Assembly: GCF_000801105.2 (NCBI RefSeq)
Contig: NC_079519.1
Span: 26,325,288-26,389,287 of the forward strand
Origin: Raphanus sativus
Taxonomy: Eukaryota; Streptophyta; Magnoliopsida; Brassicales; Brassicaceae
Direction of reading: 5' to 3'
DNA: 64,000 bases
Part shown: piece by piece, positions 34,092 through 44,459 of the stretch
Position numbering within the stretch: position 1 is the first letter of the stretch
Layout of the letters: every line of letters begins with the position of its first letter
Notes under the pieces: generated by a model
Database searches by the model: none
What the model was told of the DNA's origin: nothing
What the model saw: only the letters and a program-made list of their open reading frames with translations
Position numbers and translations under genes: made by a program

Positions 34092-34324
34092 GAGCATCTC
34101 CAATGGAATTCTATTTTCTCTTCTATAATTCCCACAAAAATAGAGTAACTCCATTATAGAGTAAGTTTTGCTCCAATGGTTTACTCTATAATAGAGTTAC
34201 TCTATTTTTGTAGAGAAAATAGTGTAAATCCACTTTTACACTCTATATTTGGAGTGAAATAATAGTTTTACTCTATTTTTGTGGGAATTATAAAGGAGAA
34301 AATAGAGTGTCATTAGAGATGCTC
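34092..34324. mobile_element. 233-bp Tourist-like MITE
   Basis: Terminal inverted repeats start GAGCATCTC (left) and end GAGATGCTC (right) and extend inward through ATTCTATTTTCTC-like sequence. The target duplication is TAA (34089-34091 and 34325-34327). Unit 2 of the tandem duplication shows the empty site at 35523-35525 (ATCTTTAAACTAG). These are the properties of PIF/Harbinger MITEs. Confidence 0.88.
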
Positions 34325-34389
34325 TAAACTAGAAATGAGCTCAACAAGCACACAAAATTGTCTAAGATAGAGTGAGAAGATACTTTGAG

Positions 34390-34965
34390 GGGAAAACGTG
34401 CTATTTCCCCATGAAAAGTATGGCATCTTCCAATATGTTTCCCAAATTATGACCTCATCCCAAATGTCTCCGAAACAAAAATTTGAAACCTATTTCTCCA
34501 TTAAACTATAACATAACTCTTGTATCTCCCCGAAATAAAAGTTTGAAAGCCATAATCCCATAAAATTTAATTACTCGGTTTAAATCTATAAAGTTGAACT
34601 ATTTTTTTGTTAATTAAACCAGTTTTAGTCAAATAACGACCCGATTAAAATCCGATTATAGCAATCAAACCAGAAATTATATATTCTAATGTTTATAATT
34701 TCTGGATTGATTGCTGTAATCGGATCTTAATTGGGTCGTTATTAGTCTAAAACTGGTTTAAGTTTATAGGTTTAAAATGAATAATTAAATTTTATGGGGT
34801 TATGGCTTTCGAACTTTTATTTCAGAGAGATACAAGAGTTATGCTATAGTTTTATGGAGAAATAGGTTTCAAACTTTTATTTCAGAGACATTTGAGATGA
34901 GGTCATAGTTTGGAAGACATATGGAAAGATACGATATTTCTCGTGGAGAAATATCACGTTTTCCC
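34390..34965. mobile_element. Foldback MULE-like element (576 bp, almost wholly palindromic)
   Basis: A perfect 9-bp target duplication TACTTTGAG (34381-34389, 34966-34974) flanks inverted arms starting GGGAAAACGTG. They pair along nearly their whole length (about 285 bp each) with a short centre near 34680. There is no ORF. 9-bp duplication and G-rich ends fit non-autonomous Mutator-like foldback elements. Transcripts through it would form a long hairpin. Confidence 0.82.
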
Positions 34966-35789
34966 TACTTTGAGACCCGGCTCAAGTAGTGGGTGGGTGT
35001 GCCACAAAACATATTTTCTGTTAATTTTGTATATGACTTTAAAAATTGGACCTTTTAATTTTAAGAATTATAAATTTTAAGATTCTAAAACACTAAAGAA
35101 ATTTTAATAAAAATTGAGGAGGCGGTGCATTTGCACCTTGTGCACACCCACAAAGCCGGCAACTGTTTAAGCGATGAGATGAGCACCTCTAATATGTATC
35201 AAGGATGCATTGGTTTGATTTGCTATAACCATATTAAATAAAAACCTTCCAAAAGTTGGAACAACAGTTCAACTTCGGTATATGATGATTGTGCATCTCT
35301 TTTCTATTTTATTTTTATTCCAGTTGTGTGTATTTTATCCTTTCTCTAGTTGTGTGTATTCTATGTTTTGGTTTGATTTATTGCGGTTAACTCTATGTAA
35401 GCCAATTTCACAAACAAAGAAATGGCAACAACCAATCAAGTAATATCCAAGACAAGGATCACGGCAGAAAAATACCTACGACACAACAGAGGCTAGAACT
35501 CTCTCACTCTTAAACACATCTTTAAACTAGAAATGAGCTCTACAAGCACACAAAATTGTCACTCTATCTTAGACAATTTTGTGTGCTCAAGAAGTGGGTG
35601 GGTGTGCCACAAAACATATTTTCTGTTAATTTTGTATATGACTTTAAAAATTGGACCTTTTAATTTTAAGAATTATAAATTTTAAGATTCTAAAACACTA
35701 AAGAAATTTTAATAAAAATTGAGGAGGTGGTGCATTTGCACCTTGTGCACACCCACAAAGCCGGCAACTGTTTAAGCGATGAGATGAGC

Positions 35790-36480
35790 ACCTCTCTTTG
35801 CTTCCCTGCATTCTACTGAAACTTTCCATTCAATGAAGAAAGAGCCCTTCTAATATGTATGAGCACCTTCCCTAAACAATCACGAAGCACCCAAGCACCA
35901 CCTTCAACATTCTTCTGCTTCGACTAATTAAGGTACATTAATATTACATTTTACCAACCACTCTCGAGGAGGAGACCAAACCTTTCGGTTAGTTTGAAGA
36001 CAGAATATATTATTTTCATATTCTTCTCTTTCAGTCTTGCGCAATAAACCACAAGTCATATTTTGCACTACCTCTCCTGACATAAACACTTGCATCATAT
36101 GAACACCCTCAAAGATCCATTTATTTATACTCTTCCAAATGTTCCAGATCACCCAAGATATACTTCTACGAATATTCAAAGGAATCAAGGTGCTTCTATA
36201 CACTGAAAGCAAATGATTAAAATTTGCAAAGATAGAAAAGACATCAAACAGATTACAAGGGGATGGAATATCTGACAAGGCCCAAGTTTGTCTGGCTGTC
36301 TCATATGTAAAGAGAATATGGTTTGTGGATTCCACAGCTGAACCACAAATCGATAAAGCCCCATCAACTTTTAAACCTCTACTTGCTGAACCTTCTTCCA
36401 CAAGCAAGGCACCATTTAGCATTTTCCACAAGAACATTTTAATCTTAGGTTCAGTAAGGAGCTTCCAAACCTGATATGTA
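35790..36480 (-). pseudogene. LINE remnant: zf-RVT and RNase H-like region
   Basis: The minus-strand frame 36475-35928 encodes a plant LINE C-terminal segment. YQVWKLLTEPKIKMFLWKML and ESTNHILFTYETARQTW are typical of the zinc-binding domain after reverse transcriptase, with Cys/His spacing partly lost. Then NIWKSINKWIFEG and CNINVP lead into an RNase H-like domain. The frame stops at 35928. Recognisable RNase H sequence (GGAWVLRDCLGKVLIHIRRA) continues in another frame to about 35830, so there is a frameshift. The reverse transcriptase core and 5' parts are absent. Confidence 0.8.
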
Positions 36481-36695
36481 TGTTGGACAGAAGCAGAAAA
36501 CCTTAACTAATATGTATATTGCTAACCTTTTTTTTCTTGGAAAACACATATGTATGTTGCTAATCAATTGGCAGATTTAACAGTAAAATCACCGCTCTTA
36601 TTATACTTCCAGCTCCAGAAATCACTTTTAGAAAGCATAGGATGTATGGATAAGATTTGAGTTTAGTGACCAAACCAAAGAAAGCAAATTGAATA

Positions 36696-37600
36696 GGATT
36701 CACTTTTTTCTTTTCTTGGCCGAGGTCTGATGAACGTCAAAAACAATATTATAAATGTATTTTTTTTTTGTTCTTATAGATTCTCAATTTATTCTTGAAA
36801 TTTATATTTTTTTTAGATTGTATTATGTAATTGTTACTAAGTTATTATATGTTGACTAAATTTTTCACTAAGCTCAAGTTATATACTATTTATTTTTAAT
36901 AAATTTTCATAATTCTAATTTTATTTCCAGTTAGTTTTTGTTTTTTAAACTGATTTTAATTATTTTTTATGTATTAAGCACTGGTTGTTTTTTCTTTCTT
37001 GTATCATTTTATGGTCTAAGCTTAAATTTGGTGGTAAACAAAAAAGAGTATTGGGATTCACTATTTTTACTTTTGTTGGTTTGAGTCTGATCAAACATGA
37101 AAACAACAATAACATAAATATTTTTTTTTGTTCTTATAGATTCTCAATTTATTCTTGAAATTTATAATTTTTTTAGATTGTATTATGTAATTGTTACTAA
37201 GTTATTATATGTTGACTAAAATTTTCACTAAGCTCANNNNNNNNNNNNNNNNNNNNNNNNNNNNNNNNNNNNNNNNNNNNNNNNNNNNNNNNNNNNNNNN
37301 NNNNNNNNNNNNNNNNNNNNNNNNNNNNNNNNNNNNATTTATTTTTAATAAATTTTCATAATTCTATTTTTATTTCCAGTTAGTTTTTGTTTTTAAACTG
37401 ATTTTAAATATTTTTTATGTATTAAGCATTGGTTGTTTTTTCTTTCTTTTATCATTTTTATGGTCTAAGCTTAAATTTGGTGGTAAACAAAAAAAAGTAT
37501 TGGGATTCACTATTTTTACTTTTGTTGGTTTGAGTCTGATCAAACATGAAACTAACAATAACATAAATAGATTTACCTCATTTTTATGGCTTTATTTGCC
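36696..37600. repeat. Tandem array with 358-bp period, interrupted by a gap
   Basis: The anchor GGATTCACT recurs at 36696, 37054 and 37503. The first two units are about 90% alike and include TTGTTCTTATAGATTCTCAA and TTGACTAAA. The third unit spans the N run. Aligning it to unit 1 shows that only about 11 bases (equivalent to AGTTATATACT) are missing there if the unit count is right. No ORF is present and the class is unknown. Confidence 0.75.
37237..37336. other. Assembly gap (100 N)
   Basis: Placed inside the 358-bp tandem array. Both flanks belong to the array. Confidence 0.99.
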
Positions 37601-38445
37601 AAATAACAAAAAAAAAATTAGATTTTTAGTGAGAGGTTAGAAAGTAACAGGAAGATAAATGAAGAGAAAGAGGTTGTTTTTCGATTGATAGTGAATTTGA
37701 GGATTTTTATGTATACAGGGGCAAATTACCCTTTTTCTATTTTATTTTTAAAACTATGTATTTTTATTATATTATTCTCACAAAGTTATTATTTACTAAC
37801 AAAAATATTGATGTCCAAGTTTTAGTACGTGGATTGAAACAAAAATATTAATTAAGAGTAGTTTAAATCAAATGATTAGAATTTTAGAATTATTCATTAA
37901 TATTTAAAAATCAGTTTTATGTGTAAAGTTTATAAATATAATTTTAGTGAAGTAGCATGAAAAAAGAGGTAGAAATGTTTATGTGCGGGATAGTCATGGT
38001 CCCATATCTGATTTTGGTGGGTGGTAGATTCAATAATCATTGCTTGCAGTGTTTCGAAACTTCACCCAAATCCGCGATCGAACCGGTAAACTCGATGATC
38101 CGATATATAATCTGGTTTTAATTTTTTTAAAAATTCATTATTTAAATATCTGATAAACCCCACAAAAAACACTAAAACTGGAACATAACTTCGCTATTAG
38201 TAAAACTAATACATAATTTTCACTTATTTTTACTTAATGTTTTTCAGTTATGTTATTCTAATTTTTTGTATTCAATTAAGAAGTTAAGTTTTTAGTTTTT
38301 CAAAAATAAAAAGATCATATGATTTTGAAAAATTGTTAGAAATACAACAAGTTAAATATCGTTTTTCAAAAATACCACTACTTAAAAAACATACTAACAT
38401 TTGAGTTTAAGTTTTCATGATTGTTTAGGATTTAGTATCTAATCT
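37601..38445. other. AT-rich intergenic DNA, nothing recognised
   Basis: No gene or terminal repeats seen. It separates the tandem array from the promoter duplication of the second decarboxylase gene. Confidence 0.5.
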
Positions 38446-38653
38446 TAATAGAACTAGAACCGTAAACAATCAATTAAAGTAGTTTTAATTATTTTCTTAT
38501 AAAATGATAGATCGTTGTAAAAAGAAAAACAATAATCTAACGAACTTTTTTTGACATGTCTAACAAAGAATTACTCTCTTAACAAACTTTAGAAGTCTAG
38601 TCCTCCAAACAGTTTAACAAAATACACTAGTTTAAGGAATATAGAATTAAGAA

Positions 38654-39361
38654 GGATTTTTAACACTAAAATCCCTCGACTAAGTTTGTTTTGGGTAAAA
38701 CCCCCAAACTAAGTATTTAACGAAATAACTCTCAAACTAATTTTATTTAATAAATTAAACTCTCTCAGGTCATAATTATCTGTACTACAGGTAAATCTTT
38801 AGTTTAAAAGTTTTTACATAAATAANNNNNNNNNNNNNNNNNNNNNNNNNNNNNNNNNNNNNNNNNNNNNNNNNNNNNNNNNNNNNNNNNNNNNNNNNNN
38901 NNNNNNNNNNNNNNNNNNNNNNNNNGATATAATTTTTATTATATTTACTTGTCTTTTACATTTTTTTAATTTTTAGATAATTTTAATACAGATAAAGCTT
39001 TAGATATTTCTTTTATATTTTTTTGGGTTTTTTACTTTCTTAATTTATACATATATAATGTTGATTTTTTAAAAAACAAATCAGACTTATATATCTATAT
39101 AATTTTTTTAAAAATGTTAATTTTGAAAATTAAAGTTACTAATTTTTAGTAATGTTATTATATTTTGGATTTTTTAATTTTTATTTTTAATGGTAAATCC
39201 TCTCAACTATGTTTACTTATTGAAAAAACCCTTAAACTAAAGATTTACCAGTAGTATTGGTAATTATGATCTGAGAGAGTTTAATTCATTAAATAAAATT
39301 AGTTTGTTTGGGGGTTTTATCCAAAACAAACTTAGTTGAAGATTTTTTACGTTAAAAATCC
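38654..39361. mobile_element. Foldback MULE-like element in the second decarboxylase promoter
   Basis: 9-bp target duplication AATTAAGAA (38645-38653 and 39362-39370). The arms start GGATTTTTAAC and are inverted over at least 150 bp (AACTAAGTTTGTTTTGG, then ATTTTATTTAATAAATTAAA and the TAATTATGATCTGAGAG region). The centre includes a 100-N gap. The first gene's promoter shows the empty site at about 30415-30428. It ends about 250 bp before the TATA box. Confidence 0.82.
38826..38925. other. Assembly gap (100 N)
   Basis: Falls inside the foldback element, whose inverted arms are likely to have broken the assembly. Confidence 0.99.
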
Positions 39362-39616
39362 AATTAAGAATATAAGGAAGGCAAAAAAAAGATAAACTTT
39401 TCTACCTAAAATCTCACCATTGCAAAGTTGACACACACACAAGTACAACCACACGCAAGTACAACCATTTCTCATTATTCTCTTGATAACAATTTGGGTG
39501 CAAAACATAATAACTTAGACAGGGTTATTCAGTACTATTTTGTTTTTTTAAGGTGTTTAAAACATTTAAAATTGTACAAACATTGAAATTATAAAAACAA
39601 AACACACTCCAGATCC

Positions 39617-39624
39617 TATAAATA
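39617..39624 (+). promoter_or_regulatory. TATA box of the second decarboxylase gene
   Basis: TATAAATA, 104 bp before the start codon, in the same context as in copy 1. Confidence 0.7.
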
Positions 39625-39720
39625 AGAGAGATATCTATGCAGGCCGAAACCCAAACCATCCAGAAAACCTTCTGAGACATAAACACAAGTTAGAAGCGAC
39701 TCAAGAAAAAACAAGAAAGA

Positions 39721-42326
39721 ATGTAAGTTCTTGAAAGTTAGGAAATGATTTCAGACGAATATTGTCTGAAGTAATAGTTTTTTCTTATTATGGAACAGGG
39801 AGAATGGTAGTAGGAACGTGTTGAAGCCGATGGACTCTGAGCAACTGAGAGAGTACGGACATCGAATGGTGGATTTCATTGCTGATTATTACAAAACCAT
39901 CGAATCTTTCCCTGTCCTTAGCCAAGTTCAGGTCACTTTCTTTTCAATTTGAAGTGGGTTTTTGAAAATGTGACTTTAGCGATGGTAAAGATGAATAATG
40001 GTACTCTCAAAGTGATATTTTTGAAAATTCTCCATTCAGTCTGTTCGATGTCATTTAAAACTCAGATTGTGCGTGACAAAAAGTTTCATATTTATGTAAA
40101 ATTTATACCCAAGGATCTAACCAAAGTTGCATTGTTCACATTATGTTTTGCTATAGTTTTGTTGGTTTATTCGTACAATTTTGATATTTTACTTGTCTCT
40201 TATACAGCCTGGTTATCTTCACAACCTTTTGCCTGATTCAGCACCAGACCACCCTGAAACTGTTGAACAAGTTCTTGATGGTGAACACACATACCCACTT
40301 CTACTTTTATTGGACCATTTCTGATACTTTTTGGTTGAGGACAGAGAAATCTGATGCGAGTTTTTTTTCTTCTTGCAGATGTTAAAACGAAGATATTGCC
40401 TGGAGTAACACATTGGCAAAGCCCCAACTTCTTTGCTTATTACCCTTCTAACAGCAGCGTTGCAGGGTTCTTGGGTGAGATGTTGAGTGCTGGTCTTGGA
40501 ATTGTTGGTTTTAGTTGGGTCACTTCTCCAGCTGCCACTGAGCTCGAAATGATCGTTCTTGATTGGCTTGCAAAACTGCTCAACCTACCCGAACAGTTTC
40601 TCTCCAAAGGTTATATAACTATCAACACATGAAACCTTGTCATAAAAATTATTTTTCTTTAAAAGTTAAAGACCTATATCGATTCTAGCTAAGTGTTGGT
40701 TAACTTTTGTTATTGTAGGAAATGGAGGTGGAGTCATCCAAGGGTCAGCTAGTGAAGCTGTTCTTGTTGTCATGATTGCTGCCCGAGATAAGGTCTTAAG
40801 AAGCGTTGGCAAGAACTCCCTTGGGAAGCTCGTTGTTTACTCCTCTGAACAGACACATTCAGCTTTACAGAAAGCTTGCCAGGTGAATAATTTGTAGATT
40901 TTTGATCAATGAAAGTTTTGTTGAAGCTAACTCTTAAAGGTGGTTTGTTGTTGACAGATAGCAGGAATCCATCCAGAGAATTGCAGGGTGCTGAAAGCAG
41001 ATTCCTCTACAAATTACGCTATGCGTCCAGAATTGCTTCAAGAAGCCGTTTCTCGAGATCTTGAAGCTGGATTGATTCCATTCTTCTTATGTGGCAATGT
41101 AAGTACTAGCCAATATGTTACTTACCATGAAGCATGCTTATTTTCTGAAAGATTCTTTTTTTTAATCCCAGGTTGGAACCACTTCTTCAACAGCAGTCGA
41201 TCCTTTAGGTGCACTGGGAAAGATTGCAAAGGTTTTTTTTATTTCACATTTCATAGAGAACTTAATAGCAGAGGAACTGATGCTAATTCTCTTATAATTA
41301 CTGCATTCTCAGAGCAACGACATGTGGTTTCACGTGGACGCAGCTTACGCTGGAAGTGCTTGTATATGTCCAGAGTATCGACAGTACATAGACGGAGTAG
41401 AAACTACAGACTCTTTTAACATGAATGCTCATAAATGGTTCCTAACCAACTTCGATTGTTCCCTACTTTGGGTTAAGGTACATATACCCTCTTTTTAGTC
41501 TCACTTTCTCCTCGTGTACTAAAAGAAAGACATGTTGATTAAAATAGGATCAGTATGCTCTCACTGAAGCTCTGTCAACAAATCCAGAGTTTCTCAAAAA
41601 CAAGGTAAAAATGATTTTGATTTCTTATTCAAATTCTTTTTTTTTTGGTTGAGTTTCTTATTCAATTCTTACTAGTCTTATTATCAACTATTTTTTGGCA
41701 GGCCTCTCAGGCAGACTTGGTTGTTGATTACAAAGACTGGCAGATCCCTCTGGGACGAAGATTCAGGTTCTTTGCTCTCTCTGTCTCTCTCAGGAACATC
41801 TTCATGCATTATACAACATACTGAGATTTTGTGTATTGTGTTTTTAAACAGATCATTGAAACTATGGATGGTTTTAAGGCTGTATGGAGCTGAGACCTTG
41901 AAGAACTATATAAGAAACCATATCAAACTGGCCAAAGATCTCGAACAGCTTGTTTCTCAAGATCCTAACTTTGAGGTTATCACTCCTCGGATCTTTGCTC
42001 TCGTCTGCTTCCGTATGGTTCCTACCGATGATAACGATGAAAAGAAGTGTAATCGTCGAAACCTCGAGCTCCTAGAGGCAGTAAACTCCTCAGGGAAACT
42101 CTTCATCTCTCACACTGTAAGTGACCTTTCTTTTCTTCTCTGTTGGATGATGTTCTTTAAATTAAAGACATAACCGTGTGCATTTTTTTTTTTGCGTGGG
42201 CAAAAGGCTTTGTCTGGAAAGATCGTTCTACGTTGCGCCATTGGAGCGCCATTGACAGAGGAGAAGCACGTGAAGGAGACATGGAAGGTTATTCAGGAAA
42301 AAGCATCTTACTTGCTCCCCAAGTAA
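39721..42326 (+). CDS. AAS: Aromatic amino acid decarboxylase / aldehyde synthase, copy 2
   Basis: Twelve exons: 39721-39722, 39799-39931, 40208-40280, 40379-40609, 40719-40882, 40958-41098, 41172-41231, 41313-41477, 41548-41604, 41702-41766, 41852-42116 and 42207-42326; 491 aa. Every exon matches copy 1 in length except exon 2, which lacks the 21-bp repeat. The start codon is again split AT|G by a 76-nt intron. PLP lysine (NMNAHKWFL) and the loop [12 protein letters not shown] with Tyr are kept. Differences from copy 1 are few (for example SND for SNE before MWFHVD, and ASYLLPK for ASCLLPK at the end). It is intact and probably functional. Its promoter differs from copy 1 by a foldback MULE and by having a single copy of the 144-bp block. 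Confidence 0.93.
39964..40034 (+). mobile_element. Short insertion matching the end of the telomere-repeat MULE
   Basis: About 71 bp in intron 2 of copy 2, including GATGGTAAAGATGAATAATG. It matches 4126-4191, the right end of the element at 3722-4191. Copy 1 lacks it. It looks like a solo end or a relic of that MULE family. Confidence 0.65.
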
Positions 42327-42620
42327 ATGTTTGGCCTGATTTTGCCAAGCATATCAAGGATGCATTGGTTTGATTTGCTATAACCATATTAAATAAAAAC
42401 CTTACAAAAGTTGGAACAACAGTTCAACTTCGGTATATGATGATTGTGCATCTCTTTTCTATTTATTTTTATTCCAGTTGTGTGTATTTTATCTTTTCTC
42501 TAGTTGTGTGTATTCTATGTTTTGGTTTGATTTATTGTGGTTTAACTCTATGTAAGCCAATTTCACAAACAAAGAAACGGCAACAACCAATCAAGTAATA
42601 TCCAAGACAAGGATCACGGC

Positions 42621-43790
42621 AGAAAAACACCTACTACACAACAGAGGGTAGAAGTGTATTATTAATACTCTTTTTAGTTTGAAACTTTAAATTTTTTTTT
42701 AAATACATATTTATCAAACTTTTGTTTATTAGAAGCAAATACTGTAGTAAATTATTAATACAAATATAAATAAAAATCTATAAATTTCTATGAAAAAATA
42801 ATTTAGCCAAAATGCTAATTTTAAAATGATTATAGTGTAAATATATTAGATTAAAGTATTAATAAAAATGTTTATTAGAAGTTTTTTTAAAAATATATTT
42901 TATTTATCTTCTCTTACCATCCGTAACCGTAAACTGAAATCAAGTTTTTATTTTCAAAAATTTGAATCAATATAAAGCTGTTTACAATGAATTTTGGGTT
43001 GTTATAAAATGCCGAAAATCACCTGCAAACACATATCACACATCTATAAATTTTCAGCTTAGAGTTTGACTGGCGTAAACGCACCAGTTGCGGTCGCAAA
43101 ATTTTGCAGATTCGGATGGTTACAATTCAAATATTATTAAGCAATTTGTATAGCTGGTACAACGAGTAGAAATTGATGTGTTTGCAAAATAATTATCATT
43201 GGTTTGACTCCCAAATGAAGCATCAATTAATATGAACATTAATGATTTATATTATATAAATATTTAAATTAAATATTACAAAATTATGATAAAAATTACT
43301 TTTTTAAAAGTGTAATATTAAGTTTAAACAATGATTTTGGGTTTATATATATATATATATTGATGTCTGAAAATTATAGCAAAAAAATTGTTTTGAAATT
43401 TTATAATATAAATTAATATATATAATCTCAATTAAAATTTTTAATTAATTTTTTTTGTTTATATATTTATATAGTTTTTTAAAAATATTTTTATTTACTC
43501 TACTACAACTCTCCCTAACCACAAATGGTAGCTGTAATTAGCTTTTAATTTTCAGAAGATTGAAATGGTGCAAATCTGTTTATAATATGGTGCAGATCGG
43601 TTTATAATATTTTGTGTTTGTCGTAAAATGCTAATAACAACTATTAATTGCAAACACATTATTTGTGGGTGGTACCGAGAAATCCTTAAAAGTTAGATGC
43701 AAAAGCAAAAGAATGAACTAATCCTATTTTAAAATGGTCCCCCTTTAAAATGAGAACTATTTAAATGGATAAATAAATAACTGGAGAGAT
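42621..43790. other. AT-rich intergenic DNA with a TA microsatellite
   Basis: No gene recognised. A TA run lies at about 43346-43361. Confidence 0.55.
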
Positions 43791-43867
43791 ACTATATATG
43801 ATTGCGTCTGAAGATGAATAAAACCTCGATGCATCTTACATTATATCTAATTTGGTGTATGTACGTG

Positions 43868-43951
43868 AGAGAGAGAGAGAGTTTCAGATTTAAAGGTAAG
43901 CAGAAGAAGAGGAGAAAGCAAATCCAAATTGATCCTCCATTTTGCGACTCA

Positions 43952-43988
<37 letters not shown>

Positions 43989-44042
43989 GTAACGCCATTA
44001 TAACACACAGCTGGAAACATCTCTTCTACTCTCTCTCTCTCT
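43868..44042. repeat. GA and CT microsatellites in the ABCC5 5' region
   Basis: A GA run at 43868-43881, a long CT run at 43954-43985 and another at about 44030-44042 lie 400-600 bp before the ABCC5 start. CT runs of this kind are common in plant 5' leaders and promoters. Confidence 0.75.
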
Positions 44043-44459
44043 TCTCGGGGCAAGGGGAGAGAGAAAGAGAAGCGACATTGTCTTCGATCACAGGTCTCTG
44101 TCATAAATGTTAAAATCATCATGTGTGTGTTTTTGTCCTCTTCTGTCTTTCTCTAGATAACATCGATGCAACACAACAAAAAAATTCTTCTAACAGAACA
44201 AAAAGAAAAAAACATTTCTTTTTCTTTCTGATGTGTTGTTCAACGTGTTAGGCTCTGACGAAAAGTCGTTTTGGTTACATGTGCGATGTGTCTTTCAGGC
44301 TCTGCGTTTCCTCTCTTACCACACCACCGTGACTCCTCCTCTGCTCATAACCCATAACCATCTTCTCTCGCTTCCCTCTCCTTACATTGTTCTTCCTTCC
44401 TCTCTCTCTCATTCAATGCTCTTTTACCTCAGAAAAATCTCATTAACCTAATTTTGAAT

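Larger units (their letters stand above)
33764..35806 (+). repeat. Tandem duplication of the decarboxylase 3' flank
   Basis: Two units: unit 1 from 33764 to about 35194, unit 2 from about 35195 to 35806. Both begin with ATCAAGGATGCATTGGTTTG (the last bases of the gene's flank) and end with the block GGTGCATTTGCACCTTGTGC and CAACTGTTTAAGCGATGAGA. Unit 1 is longer because it holds a MITE and a foldback element that unit 2 lacks. A third copy of the first part follows copy 2 of the gene at about 42354-42650. Confidence 0.85.
38446..42620 (+). repeat. Second unit of the decarboxylase tandem duplication (partner about 30210-34030)
   Basis: Homology starts near GAACCGTAAACAATCAATTA and runs through promoter, all twelve exons, introns and 3' flank. 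Unit 2 carries a foldback MULE (38654-39361) and a small intronic insertion (39964-40034). Unit 1 carries a retroposon (31804-32050), the 144-bp promoter repeat and the 21-bp repeat at the start of the coding region. Confidence 0.88.
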
